64,000 nt of DNA, taken from assembly GCF_024979255.1 (NCBI RefSeq), contig NZ_JANLCN010000006.1, positions 1 to 64,000 on the forward strand, written 5' to 3'. The position numbers and the translations under genes are program-made. The notes under the pieces are model-generated. The model had not been told where the DNA came from and ran no database searches. It saw only the letters and a program-made list of their open reading frames with translations. This DNA is from Herbiconiux moechotypicola (lineage in GTDB: Bacteria > Actinomycetota > Actinomycetes > Actinomycetales > Microbacteriaceae). Below, one piece after another: positions 43,228 through 52,433 of this stretch. Within the stretch, counting starts at the first letter, position 1. The number at the start of each line of letters is the position of its first letter.

Positions 43228-43935
43228 CTACTCGGTCGTGCCGTCTGTCGACGTGCCGCTCGTGCTGCCGAGCGGCACCTCGGCGACCGCCGGCTGCTCG
43301 AGCACGTTGCCGGCGATCGCGGTGGCGACCTCGGCGATCTCGGCCTCGCTGGCCGTGCCGAACACGATGTAGGTGGTGGCACCCGACTCGGCGGTGAGCG
43401 CGTACTCCACGTTGCCCAGGTCGGTGCCGCCGGTCGCCCGGTTGTCGTAGACGGTCCACTCGACGCCGTCGAGCTCGACCGTGCCGCTCGCGAGCCCCCG
43501 CCCCACCTGCTCCGAGAGCCAGCTCGGGTTCGACCCGATCGCCTGGGTGAGGCCCACGTACTCGTTCGACGGCGTGATGAGCCCGACGTACCACGACACC
43601 ACCTGGTCGGCGCTCGAGGTGCGGAGCTCGGCCGCGTTGGACTCCCAGGTGTCGGGAAGATCGGGCACGGCCAACGGGATCGGCATGGAGCTCTGGGCGC
43701 TCACCGCCACCGACCGGTAGTCGATCGGCTCGAGCAGCGACTGCTCGGGCCGCGGCACGGCGAAGACGATCACCCCCACGAGGGCCACGGAGACCAGCAG
43801 AGCGTAGAGCAGATTGCGCAACGTCTTGCGGTCGCGGTATAGCCGCGACTGCTCGGCCTTGCGGGCCGCGGTCTCAGAGGGGGTCTCCGGCCGGCCGAGT
43901 TCGGCGACGATCGGCTTCTCGGTGGTCTTGGCCAC
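43228..43935 (-). CDS. DUF4245 family membrane-anchored protein
   Basis: 235 aa. A soluble head with AARKAEQSRLYRDRKTLRNLLYALLVSVALVGVIVF includes one membrane helix near residues 42-60, followed by an extracytoplasmic beta-rich domain and a Ser/Thr/Gly tail. This is the layout of actinobacterial DUF4245, often beside xseB and xseA as here. Function unknown. The GTG at 43935 is preferred; the longer frame is not coding. Two bases separate it from xseB. Confidence 0.85.
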   Translation of the reverse strand: MAKTTEKPIVAELGRPETPSETAARKAEQSRLYRDRKTLRNLLYALLVSVALVGVIVFAVPRPEQSLLEPIDYRSVAVSAQSSMPIPLAVPDLPDTWESNAAELRTSSADQVVSWYVGLITPSNEYVGLTQAIGSNPSWLSEQVGRGLASGTVELDGVEWTVYDNRATGGTDLGNVEYALTAESGATTYIVFGTASEAEIAEVATAIAGNVLEQPAVAEVPLGSTSGTSTDGTTE

Positions 43936-43937
43936 GG

Positions 43938-44192
43938 CTACTCGCCCTCCTCGACCGTGACGCCACCGGTGACGCCGCCCGTGCCTCCGGTGCGCGCCGC
44001 CTCGAGCCGCGCCTTCGCGCCGAGCAGCCACTCCTCACAGCGCGAGGCCAGCGCTTCACCGCGCTCCCAGAGGGCGAGCGACTGCTCGAGCGTGGCCGAC
44101 CCCTGCTCCAGCTCGCCGACGACCCTGATCAGCTCGTCGCGGGCTTCTTCATAGCTCAGCGCCTGGATGTCGGTGGTGGACGTCGAAGGCAT
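43938..44192 (-). CDS. xseB: Exodeoxyribonuclease VII small subunit
   Basis: 84 aa, of which residues 13-67 (LSYEEARDELIRVVGELEQGSATLEQSLALWERGEALASRCEEWL) form the characteristic helical hairpin; the glycine-rich acidic tail is extra. With XseA it degrades single-stranded DNA from both ends. TAGGAT lies six bases before the ATG, so it may be transcribed separately from xseA 94 bases upstream. Confidence 0.95.
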   Translation of the reverse strand: MPSTSTTDIQALSYEEARDELIRVVGELEQGSATLEQSLALWERGEALASRCEEWLLGAKARLEAARTGGTGGVTGGVTVEEGE

Positions 44193-44198
44193 GCCCCA

Positions 44199-44204
44199 AT
44201 CCTA
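44199..44204 (-). promoter_or_regulatory. Leaderless -10 element, xseB
   Basis: TAGGAT on the minus strand, six bases, then the ATG at 44192. Confidence 0.5.
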
Positions 44205-44286
44205 CCGAGGCACCGCCCGGCTCGCGGCCGGGGGAGCAGTCTGTGGACAACTCCTCAGCGCGCCGCGTCGGTGCAGGAGAAGACCC

Positions 44287-45525
44287 TCACCCGTCGCGAT
44301 GGGTCTCGCCCGCCACCGCGTCGAACGCCCCCTCGGCGACCGTCACCGTGAGCGCGCTTCCCGGCCGCGCATCCGCCGCCGCCCGCACGATGTGCCCGTC
44401 GGCGCCCTGCACGATCGCGTACCCGCGATCGAGGGTGCGCTGCGGCGACAGCGCTCGAAGGTGCCCGGCGAGCTCGCGCACGCGGTCTCCCTCGCGCTCG
44501 ACGGCGCGCGTGACGAGCTCGTCGCCGCGCGCCACGAAACGCGTCAGCTCCTCCGACCGCGACGAGACGATCCAGCGGGGATCGGCCAGCGCGGGCCGCG
44601 AACGGATCTGCGCCACGCGATCGCTCTGCACCGTCACCAGGTGCGCGATGCGGCTGCGGATGCGGAGACGAGCCTGATCGGCCCTGGCCAACTCCTCGGT
44701 GACGTCGGGCACCACCCGCTTCGCCGCATCCGTCGGCGTCGACGCCCGCAGGTCGGCCACCAGATCGAGCAACGGCCGGTCGGCCTCGTGACCGATGGCG
44801 CTCACGATCGGCGTGCTCGCGGCGGCCGCGGCGCGCAGCACCCGTTCGTCGCTGAAGCCCAGCAGGTTCTGGAAGTCGCCGCCGCCGCGCGCCACGATGA
44901 TGACGTCGACCGCCGGGTCGGCGTCGAGCCGCTCGATGGCCCGCGCCACCTCGCGCGCCGTGCGGTCGCCCTGCACCGCCGTGTGCACCACGTGGAACGA
45001 CACCGACGGCCAGCGCAGATGGGCGTTGCGCAGCACGTCTTTCTCGGCATCGCTGTCTTTGCCCGTGATGAGACCGACGCCGGTCGGCAGAAAAGGCAGC
45101 GGCTTCTTGCGGGCCGGGTCGAACAGCCCCTCCGCAGCCAGCTGGGCGCGCAGCCGCTCGAGCCGCTCGAGCAGGTCGCCGAGGCCGACGTGCCGCATGT
45201 CGAACACCTGCATGGTGAGGGTGCCGCCACGCACCCAGTAGTTCGGCTTGATGAGCGCGAGCACGCGGTCGCCCTGCTTGAGGTCGGCCGGGATCTTCGC
45301 CTTGACCGACGACCAGATGGTGAAACCGATGGTGGCGTCGACCGCGAGGTCTTTCAGCTTGCCGTAGACGTTGCCGCCCGACACGCCCCACTGCGTGATC
45401 TCGCCCTCGACCCACGCGGTGCCGAGACGCTCGATGTAGCCGCGCACCTTCTGGGCCAGCTCGGCCACGGGCCACGGGTTCTCGAGGGTGGGCGGGCCGC
45501 TCGAGAACGACGGCGTCTCGCTCAT
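44287..45525 (-). CDS. xseA: Exodeoxyribonuclease VII large subunit
   Basis: 412 aa. The N-terminal OB-fold (residues 15-115: VRGYIERLGTAWVEGEITQW, then GNVYGKLKD) binds single-stranded DNA. The catalytic block is VIIVARGGGDFQNLLGFSDERV followed by PIVSAIGHEADRPLLDLVADLRASTPTDAA, which holds the conserved His and Asp residues. The coiled-coil region that docks XseB subunits follows, ending TLDRGYAIV. Upstream lies a short tandem repeat and the divergent ispH gene. Confidence 0.96.
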   Translation of the reverse strand: MSETPSFSSGPPTLENPWPVAELAQKVRGYIERLGTAWVEGEITQWGVSGGNVYGKLKDLAVDATIGFTIWSSVKAKIPADLKQGDRVLALIKPNYWVRGGTLTMQVFDMRHVGLGDLLERLERLRAQLAAEGLFDPARKKPLPFLPTGVGLITGKDSDAEKDVLRNAHLRWPSVSFHVVHTAVQGDRTAREVARAIERLDADPAVDVIIVARGGGDFQNLLGFSDERVLRAAAAASTPIVSAIGHEADRPLLDLVADLRASTPTDAAKRVVPDVTEELARADQARLRIRSRIAHLVTVQSDRVAQIRSRPALADPRWIVSSRSEELTRFVARGDELVTRAVEREGDRVRELAGHLRALSPQRTLDRGYAIVQGADGHIVRAAADARPGSALTVTVAEGAFDAVAGETHRDG

Positions 45526-45536
45526 CCTGACCTCCT

Positions 45537-45576
45537 CGGTGCGGGCGACGCGTGCCCGGTGCGGGCGACGCCCGCG
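45537..45576. repeat. Two-copy 20-base tandem repeat between xseA and ispH
   Basis: CGGTGCGGGCGACGCG plus four bases (45537-45556) is repeated directly as CGGTGCGGGCGACGCC plus four bases (45557-45576). It lies in the divergent promoter spacer. Confidence 0.6.
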
Positions 45577-45616
45577 GGATGCGGCCGCCTTCGGCCCTCA
45601 CCCAGCCCGCCCGACG

Positions 45617-45622
45617 TAGACT
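45617..45622 (+). promoter_or_regulatory. Leaderless -10 element, ispH
   Basis: TAGACT, six bases, then GTG at 45629. Confidence 0.5.
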
Positions 45623-45628
45623 CGTGGG

Positions 45629-46693
45629 GTGAGCAATGCGACGACCATCAGCCTGCCGATGCCGAGAATGCCCGGCACGCGCTCCAGGCTAGAGGACAAA
45701 CCGGTGACCGGTCGCAAACGTGTGCTGCTCGCCGCCCCCCGGGGCTACTGTGCAGGAGTAGACAGGGCCGTGGTCGCGGTCGAGAAGGCCCTCGAGAATT
45801 ACGGCGCCCCCGTCTATGTGCGCAAGCAGATCGTGCACAACGTGCATGTGGTCTCCACGCTGGAGAAGCGCGGCGCCATCTTCGTCGACGAGGTCGACGA
45901 GGTGCCCGAGGGCGCCCACGTCGTCTTCTCCGCCCACGGCGTGTCTCCCGCCGTCGTGCAGGGCGCCGCCGATCGCGGACTCCAGGCCATCGACGCCACC
46001 TGCCCGCTCGTCACCAAGGTGCACCGCGAGGCCGTGCGCTTCGCCAAGAGCGACTACGAGATCCTGCTCATCGGCCACGAGGGCCACGAAGAGGTCGAGG
46101 GCACCGCGGGCGAGGCGCCCGAGCACATCACGCTCGTGAACAGTCCGGATGCGGTGGCCGACATCGAGGTGAAAGACCCCGAGAAGGTGGTGTGGCTCTC
46201 GCAGACCACGCTCTCCGTCGACGAGACGATGGAGACCGTGCGGCGCCTGCGCGCCAAGTTCCCGAAGCTGCAAGACCCGCCGAGCGACGACATCTGCTAC
46301 GCCACGCAGAACCGCCAGGTGGCCATCAAGAAGGTGGCCCAGGATGCAGACCTCGTCATCGTCGTCGGCTCCGCGAACTCGTCGAACTCCGTGCGCCTGG
46401 TGGAGGTGGCGCTGGAGTACGGCGCGAAGGCCGCCTACCGCGTCGACTACGCCCACGAGGTGAAGCAGGAGTGGCTCGACGGCGTGGAGACGATCGGCGT
46501 CACCTCGGGCGCATCCGTTCCCGAGGTGCTCGTGCAGGAGCTTCTCGACGACCTCGCGGGCGCCGGCTACGACGACATCGAGACCGTGCAGACTGCCGAG
46601 GAAGACCTCGTGTTCTCGCTTCCGAAGGAACTGCGCCGCGACACCTCGGGCAAGAAGGACGCCCGCGCGCTCGGAGGCCGCCACCGCGCCTGA
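45629..46693 (+). CDS. ispH: 4-hydroxy-3-methylbut-2-enyl diphosphate reductase
   Basis: Last enzyme of the MEP isoprenoid pathway, reducing HMBPP to IPP and DMAPP with a [4Fe-4S] cluster. 354 aa. Cluster cysteines are Cys41 (PRGYCAGV), Cys125 ([11 protein letters not shown]) and Cys223 ([10 protein letters not shown]). FSAHGVSP and [16 protein letters not shown] are the other substrate-binding blocks. The first 27 residues are an extra head. TAGACT six bases before the GTG implies a leaderless message. Confidence 0.97.
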   Translation: MSNATTISLPMPRMPGTRSRLEDKPVTGRKRVLLAAPRGYCAGVDRAVVAVEKALENYGAPVYVRKQIVHNVHVVSTLEKRGAIFVDEVDEVPEGAHVVFSAHGVSPAVVQGAADRGLQAIDATCPLVTKVHREAVRFAKSDYEILLIGHEGHEEVEGTAGEAPEHITLVNSPDAVADIEVKDPEKVVWLSQTTLSVDETMETVRRLRAKFPKLQDPPSDDICYATQNRQVAIKKVAQDADLVIVVGSANSSNSVRLVEVALEYGAKAAYRVDYAHEVKQEWLDGVETIGVTSGASVPEVLVQELLDDLAGAGYDDIETVQTAEEDLVFSLPKELRRDTSGKKDARALGGRHRA

Positions 46694-46752
46694 CGTCGCG
46701 CCCGGCCGCGAGTGCGGCAGGGCTGCTACCGCACTCGCAGCGACCGTACTCG

Positions 46753-47319
46753 CTACGGCTGCACCGACCCCAGGATGCTCGGGTCGGCCAGCAGCGCGAC
46801 GAGCACCACCACCAGGTTGGTGGCGAAGCTCAGCGCCGCGCCGATGAGCGGCACGAAGAAGCTGAGCTTCTGCGCCCGCATCCGCTGGATCGACCACACC
46901 AGCGTGAGGGCGAAGATCACCACGAGCACGGTCGCGCCGACGGCTCCCGCCGACGAAGCCTGGGCATCGGCGCCGTAGGTGCCCGAGATGCCCTGCATCT
47001 GCATGAACTCGTTCATCACGTCGGGCAGCACGAGGAAGCTCGACACCATGTTGACCGTCGCGAGCAGGCCCGCGGCGAGCAGGAGGATCGTGGCGATGCG
47101 GTCGCCCGAGCGGTTCTTCGGGGTGGCGGGGCCGGGCGCGCCGGGATCGGGCGTCCCGGCGATCGGAGCCGCCGGGGAGGCGGGAGGTGCGGGATTCGCG
47201 ACAGCGGCCGCGCTCGCGGGCGTCGCCTCGGACTCGGGCTCCTCCTGCTGCGGAGGCTTCCAGCTCCAGCCCTCGGGAGCGAGCTCCCCGTACTTCGGCT
47301 TCGGTCGTTCGTCGCTCAT
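46753..47319 (-). CDS. DUF6264-like membrane protein
   Basis: 188 aa. MSDERPKPKYGELAPEGWSW followed by a Pro/Ala/Glu linker and three membrane helices (about 73-95, 128-148 and 158-180). The opening and layout fit the Microbacteriaceae family DUF6264, whose function is unknown. Convergent with ispH across a 59-base spacer. Confidence 0.8.
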   Translation of the reverse strand: MSDERPKPKYGELAPEGWSWKPPQQEEPESEATPASAAAVANPAPPASPAAPIAGTPDPGAPGPATPKNRSGDRIATILLLAAGLLATVNMVSSFLVLPDVMNEFMQMQGISGTYGADAQASSAGAVGATVLVVIFALTLVWSIQRMRAQKLSFFVPLIGAALSFATNLVVVLVALLADPSILGSVQP

Positions 47320-47414
47320 GGCTGGTCGCGCATCCTAGATTCTGGAGGTGGGTGACGGTGCGGGGCCGTCGATGACGTGCCCCGCACCCCGTGGTTCCTG
47401 CGGTGGTGCCGGCG

Positions 47415-48458
<1,044 letters not shown>

Positions 48459-48541
48459 GTCATCTCCTTTGGTGGGCGCGCCTCGCGGGCGCGGCAGCGC
48501 GCCGGCCGGTGCCGTTCGCCCCCGAGTCTAGCGAGACCGAC

Positions 48542-48570
48542 TTGACAGACCGTGAACATCCGCACATGAT
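48542..48570 (+). promoter_or_regulatory. Promoter of the SAF-oxidoreductase operon
   Basis: Perfect -35 TTGACA at 48542-48547, 17-base spacer, and CATGAT as -10 at 48565-48570. The transcription start would fall near 48577, just before the operator. Confidence 0.55.
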
Positions 48571-48581
48571 GATGAAAGACA

Positions 48582-48596
48582 GATGGTCTGACCATC
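48582..48596. promoter_or_regulatory. FadR/GntR-type operator 1
   Basis: GATGGTCTGACCATC is a perfect 7+1+7 palindrome containing TGGTCTGACCA, the kind of site bound by FadR-subfamily GntR repressors such as LldR. It lies directly downstream of the predicted -10, a roadblock position. Confidence 0.75.
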
Positions 48597-48649
48597 AGTC
48601 CTCATGTCAACGAGTGGCGGCACGGCCGTCTACAAAGGAGTAGTCCTCG

Positions 48650-50011
48650 ATGAACCTCTACCCGCTTCTCCAGAAGCGCACGGCGGCCGCAGGCCCCATC
48701 CGAGTCGGCGTCATCGGCGCCGGCAAGTTCTCGTCGATGTTCCTCACCCAGGCGGTGGGCAGCGACAACATCCACGTCGTCGGCGTCGCCGACATCAACG
48801 TGCCGAAGGCGAAGGATGCGCTGGCCCGCACCGGCTGGCCGGCCGAGCGCTACGCCGCCGGCAGCCTCGACGAGGCGCTGCGCACAGGCGGCACGCACGT
48901 GCTGGAGAGCGCCGACCGTCTGCTCGAGCACCCCGCCATCGAGGTCGTGCTCGAGATCACCGGCAACCCGATCATCGGCACCTACCACGCGGTGAAGGCC
49001 ATCGACAACGGCAAGCACATCATCATGGTGAACGTCGAGGCCGACTGCATGGTGGGCCCCATCCTGCAGCGCCGCGCCGAGGCGGCCGGGGTCGTCTACT
49101 CGATGGCCTACGGCGACCAGCCCGCGCTCATCTCCGAGCTCGTCGACTGGTGCCGCACCGTCGGCTTCGACGTGGTCGCCGCCGGCAAGGGCACCAAGTA
49201 CCTGCCGGAGTACAACTACTCCACGCCCGACACGGTCTGGAACTACTACGGCTTCACCGACGAGCAGCTGGCCACGGGCGACTTCAACCCGAAGATGTTC
49301 AACTCCTTCCTCGACGGCACGAAGTCGGCGATCGAGATGGCCGCCGTCGCCAACGGCACCGGCCTCATTCCGCAGACCGAAGGCCTCAACTTCACGCCCG
49401 TCGGCGTCGACGACCTGCCCCAGATGCTCAAGGAGCGCGAGAAGGGCGGCACGCTCTCGCGCCGCGGCACCGTGGAGATCATCTCGAGCCTCAACCGCGA
49501 CGGCAGCGAGGTCTACCGCGACCTGCGCTGGGGTGTCTACGTGACCTTCGAGGCCACCACCGATTACGCCGCGCAGTGCTTCGCCGAGTACGGCGTGAAG
49601 ACCGACGACTCGGGCCGGTACGGCTCGCTCTACCGGCCGTATCACATGATCGGTCTCGAGCTCGGGGTGTCGATCGCCTCCGCCGTGCTGCGGGGCGAGG
49701 CCACCGGCGCGCCGACCGGCTTCCGTGGCGACGTGGTGACCACCGCCAAGAAAGACCTCAAGGCCGGCGAGACGCTCGACGGCGAGGGCGGCTACACCGT
49801 CTTCGGCAAGCTCGCCCCCGCCGAGCTCTCGCTCGAGCGCCGGGCGCTCCCGCTCGGTCTCGCCCACGGCATGAAGCTCGTCCGCGACGTGCCGAAAGAC
49901 CAGACCGTGTCGTGGGACGACGTGGACGCCGACGAGACCCTGCACGCGGTGCGCATCCGTCGCGAGCTCGAGAACGAGTTCCGCGCGGAGCACCTCGCGG
50001 TGGGCGTCTGA
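48650..50011 (+). CDS. NAD(P)-dependent oxidoreductase with SAF domain
   Basis: 453 aa. The N-terminal Rossmann fold begins PIRVGVIGAGKFSSMFLTQ (residues 16-34), then EVVLEITGNPIIGTYHAVKAI, close to homoserine-dehydrogenase or Gfo-like enzymes. The middle part (YGDQPALISELVDWCRTVGFDVVAAGKGTKYLPEY) is the typical partner domain. The C-terminus from about 350 is a SAF-type beta clip (TTAKKDLKAGETLDGEGGYTVFGKLA), found in acid-sugar enzymes. AAAGGAG precedes the ATG. The substrate is unknown; with a DUF1537 kinase in the locus, a short acid sugar or ketose is likely. Under operator 1. Confidence 0.85.
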   Translation: MNLYPLLQKRTAAAGPIRVGVIGAGKFSSMFLTQAVGSDNIHVVGVADINVPKAKDALARTGWPAERYAAGSLDEALRTGGTHVLESADRLLEHPAIEVVLEITGNPIIGTYHAVKAIDNGKHIIMVNVEADCMVGPILQRRAEAAGVVYSMAYGDQPALISELVDWCRTVGFDVVAAGKGTKYLPEYNYSTPDTVWNYYGFTDEQLATGDFNPKMFNSFLDGTKSAIEMAAVANGTGLIPQTEGLNFTPVGVDDLPQMLKEREKGGTLSRRGTVEIISSLNRDGSEVYRDLRWGVYVTFEATTDYAAQCFAEYGVKTDDSGRYGSLYRPYHMIGLELGVSIASAVLRGEATGAPTGFRGDVVTTAKKDLKAGETLDGEGGYTVFGKLAPAELSLERRALPLGLAHGMKLVRDVPKDQTVSWDDVDADETLHAVRIRRELENEFRAEHLAVGV

Positions 50012-50030
50012 GACGCGATTCACAGGTACG

Positions 50031-50044
50031 ACGGTCAGACCATC
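50031..50044. promoter_or_regulatory. FadR/GntR-type operator 2
   Basis: ACGGTCAGACCATC carries GGTCAGACC, a perfect 4+1+4 palindrome and the reverse-complement form of operator 1. It lies about 77 bases before the regulator's own start, consistent with autoregulation. Confidence 0.65.
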
Positions 50045-50120
50045 ACGCCCATGAAAACTACACTGGAGAGAGGCGGCGCGGGCGATGTCCGGCGGCCGTT
50101 CTCGACGAAGTGGGGGCACG

Positions 50121-50867
50121 ATGACGATCGGCAACGGCTGGGAGCCCGTGCAGCGGGTTCGCACCTACGAGCAGGTGATGGCCCAGATCGAGGAGCGGAT
50201 CCTCGACGGCAGCCTGAAGGCGGGAGACCATCTCCCCTCGGAGCGCGACCTGTCGGCGATGCTCGGGGTGTCCCGGCCGTCGCTGCGGGAGTCGCTCCGG
50301 GTGCTCGAGGCGCTCGGCGTGGTGGACATCCGGCGCGGGGGAGGTGCCGACGGGGGAGCCGTCCTCCTCGGCACCCCCGGCCCCGGCTTCGTCAACCTCC
50401 TCAAACTGCAGGTGGCCCTCGGCCACTTCAGCCACAACGACGTGCTCGAGACGCGAATCGCGCTGGAGAGCTGGTCGGTCGCGGAGGCCGCCTATCGATC
50501 GACTGACGACGACATCCGCGATCTGCACGAGATCCTCGACCAGATGGACGACGAGCAGATCGACGCCCCCGAGTTCAACCGGCTCGACGCCGCGTTCCAC
50601 GTGAGGATCGCGTCCTCGACCGGGAACGCCCTCACCGCGCACCTCATGGGTTCGCTCCGGGTGGCGATCAACCGCCAGATGCACGAGGCCTACGAACGGC
50701 TCGAGAACTGGCGCGAGACCGCCAAGACCGTCCGGGCCGAGCACCATCGCATCCTCGATGCCATCGAGGCCCGCGACGCCGACGCGGCCGTGCGCCTCGT
50801 GCGCGACCACATCAATGACTTCTACACGATCGGAAACGTCGGAGGGGTCGTCCCCACCACGCGATAG
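50121..50867 (+). CDS. FadR-subfamily GntR transcriptional regulator
   Basis: 248 aa. Winged helix at about residues 12-85 (YEQVMAQIEERILDGSLKAGDHLPSERDLSAMLGVSRPSLRESLRVLEALGVVDIRRGGG). An FCD helical effector domain follows, with Asp/His metal-site residues in LDAAFHVRIA and RAEHHRILDAIEARD. FCD regulators bind carboxylates such as lactate or sugar acids. The ATG at 50121 after GGGGGCACG is preferred over the frame opening at 50085. It should bind TGGTCTGACCA-like sites at 48582 and 50033. Confidence 0.92.
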   Translation: MTIGNGWEPVQRVRTYEQVMAQIEERILDGSLKAGDHLPSERDLSAMLGVSRPSLRESLRVLEALGVVDIRRGGGADGGAVLLGTPGPGFVNLLKLQVALGHFSHNDVLETRIALESWSVAEAAYRSTDDDIRDLHEILDQMDDEQIDAPEFNRLDAAFHVRIASSTGNALTAHLMGSLRVAINRQMHEAYERLENWRETAKTVRAEHHRILDAIEARDADAAVRLVRDHINDFYTIGNVGGVVPTTR

Positions 50868-50933
50868 CGCTCGGAGCCCGGGCGCCGTCGCCGGACGGCA
50901 CCCACGGCATATCAAAGGAGATACGAGCTTCAG

Positions 50934-52259
50934 ATGACTGCAGTAGCCAGCACCCCCACCGCCCGGCAGGCCGCGGAGGGTTCCCCCGACAAACTCAAGG
51001 TCGCCATCGGCTCCGCCGTCGGCACGACTGTCGAGAACTACGACTTCCTCGCCTACGGCACCGCCGCCGCCCTCTACTTCGGGCCGCTCTTCTTTCCCGG
51101 GGACGACCCCGTGGTCGGAGTGCTCCTCGGCTTCCTCACCTTCGGCATCGGCTTCGCCATGCGGCCCCTCGGCGGCATCATCGGCGGATACCTCGGCGAC
51201 AAGTACGGCCGCAAGCCCGTGCTCGTCGGTGCGCTGTTCGTGATGGGCATCTCGACGGTGCTCATCGGCTTCCTGCCGGCCTACGCGCAGGTGGGCATCT
51301 TCGCCCCGCTGCTGCTCACCCTCATCCGCATCGTGCAGGGCCTCGCCTTCGGAGCGGAGTGGGGCGGCGCCATCCTGATGACCTTCGAGCACGCGCCGTG
51401 GAAGAAGCGGGGCAAGTACTCCGCCATCCCGCAGGTCGGCGTGCCGCTCGGCGTGTTCCTGGCGAACATCGCGTTCCTCGCGACCGCGGGCCTCGACAAC
51501 GACTGGGCCTGGCGCCTGCCGTTCGTGTTCAGCGCGGTGCTCATCTTCGCGGGCATGATCATCCGGCTCAAGGTGTCGGAGTCGCCGGAGTTCGAAGAGA
51601 CCAAGGCCAAGGGCGAGCTCGTCAAGAACCCCATCCTCACGGTCATCAAGAACGACTGGCGCACCGTGCTGCGCGTCATCGCGCTCCGCCTGGCCGAGAC
51701 TGGTGGTTTCTACGTGATCGTCACCTACATGATCAGCTACATCACCTCGAACGAGATCGCCTCCCGTGAGACCGCCCTCACCGGCCTCATCATCGCCACC
51801 GCGATCGGCGTGGGCACCACCATCATGTGGGGTGCGCTGAGCGATCGGTTCGGGCGGCGGCGGATGTACCTCATCGGATCGATCCTCACCGTGCTGTTCG
51901 GGTTCCCGATGTTCCTGCTCATCAACACCGGGTCGCCGTTCCTCATCGTGACGGTCTACATCATCGGTCTTGCGGTCATCCACGACATGCTCGCCGGCAC
52001 CCAGGGCGCCTACTTCAGCGAGCTGTTCGCCACGAACACCCGCACCTCGGGTGCCTCGCTCGGCTACCAGTTCTCGGCGGCCATCTCCGGCTTCATCCCG
52101 TTCATCGCCACCGCGGCGGCGATCGGAATGGGCTGGGGCGGCGTGGCCTGGATCTACGTGGCCGTCGGTGTGATCGGCTTGATCGGTGTCGCGGTCACCC
52201 GCGAGACCTGGGGGCGCAAGGAGCGTGCCGAGGTCGACGCGCTGATCGCAGGGTCGTGA
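50934..52259 (+). CDS. MFS transporter, metabolite:H+ symporter (MHS) type
   Basis: 441 aa, 12 helices. VAIGSAVGTTVENYDFLAYGTAAAL at the start and GYLGDKYGRKPVLVGALFVMG are hallmarks of the MHS group (ProP, ShiA, KgtP), which import small carboxylates or betaines. QGLAFGAEWGGAILMTFEHAP is another family block. AAAGGAG lies upstream of the ATG. The 66-base leader contains GCCGTC/GACGGC, a small hairpin. Placed between the FCD regulator and the DUF1537 kinase, it is likely to import the sugar acid the locus consumes. Confidence 0.93.
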   Translation: MTAVASTPTARQAAEGSPDKLKVAIGSAVGTTVENYDFLAYGTAAALYFGPLFFPGDDPVVGVLLGFLTFGIGFAMRPLGGIIGGYLGDKYGRKPVLVGALFVMGISTVLIGFLPAYAQVGIFAPLLLTLIRIVQGLAFGAEWGGAILMTFEHAPWKKRGKYSAIPQVGVPLGVFLANIAFLATAGLDNDWAWRLPFVFSAVLIFAGMIIRLKVSESPEFEETKAKGELVKNPILTVIKNDWRTVLRVIALRLAETGGFYVIVTYMISYITSNEIASRETALTGLIIATAIGVGTTIMWGALSDRFGRRRMYLIGSILTVLFGFPMFLLINTGSPFLIVTVYIIGLAVIHDMLAGTQGAYFSELFATNTRTSGASLGYQFSAAISGFIPFIATAAAIGMGWGGVAWIYVAVGVIGLIGVAVTRETWGRKERAEVDALIAGS

Positions 52260-52281
52260 CCCGCACCGGCCGCCCCGCTTC

Positions 52282-52315
52282 CGTGCAGACCGGTCCTGTC
52301 CGGCCGGTCTGCACG
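52282..52315. terminator. Strong GC hairpin 1 between MFS and kinase genes
   Basis: CGTGCAGACCGG (52282-52293) pairs perfectly with CCGGTCTGCACG (52304-52315), a 12-bp stem and 10-base loop. There is no U run, so it may be a non-canonical terminator or an mRNA-stabilising structure. Confidence 0.65.
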
Positions 52316-52346
52316 GCCTGGCGGGCGCGGCCGGGCCCCGTCCTCC

Positions 52347-52377
52347 CGGGTGGGCGGTGCCAGGTGCCGCCCACCCG
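52347..52377. terminator. Strong GC hairpin 2 between MFS and kinase genes
   Basis: CGGGTGGGCGG (52347-52357) pairs with CCGCCCACCCG (52367-52377); G-T pairs can extend the stem inward to a 3-base loop. Together with hairpin 1 it fills the spacer upstream of the kinase. Confidence 0.65.
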
Positions 52378-52379
52378 AT

Positions 52380-52423
52380 CCCGTCCAGTCCCGTCCCCTC
52401 CAGTCCCGTCCAGTCCTCTCCAG
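52380..52423. repeat. Short CCAGTCCCGTCC repeats before the kinase gene
   Basis: CCAGTCCCGTCC occurs exactly at 52385-52396 and 52400-52411, inside a run of CCCGTCCAGT-like units ending just before the kinase ribosome binding site. Confidence 0.55.
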
Positions 52424-52433
52424 GAGAGCACCC

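Noticed and set aside
44167-47355. 1062-codon plus-strand open frame
   Set aside because: Crosses xseB, xseA, ispH and the DUF6264 gene out of frame; composition is that of a shadow.
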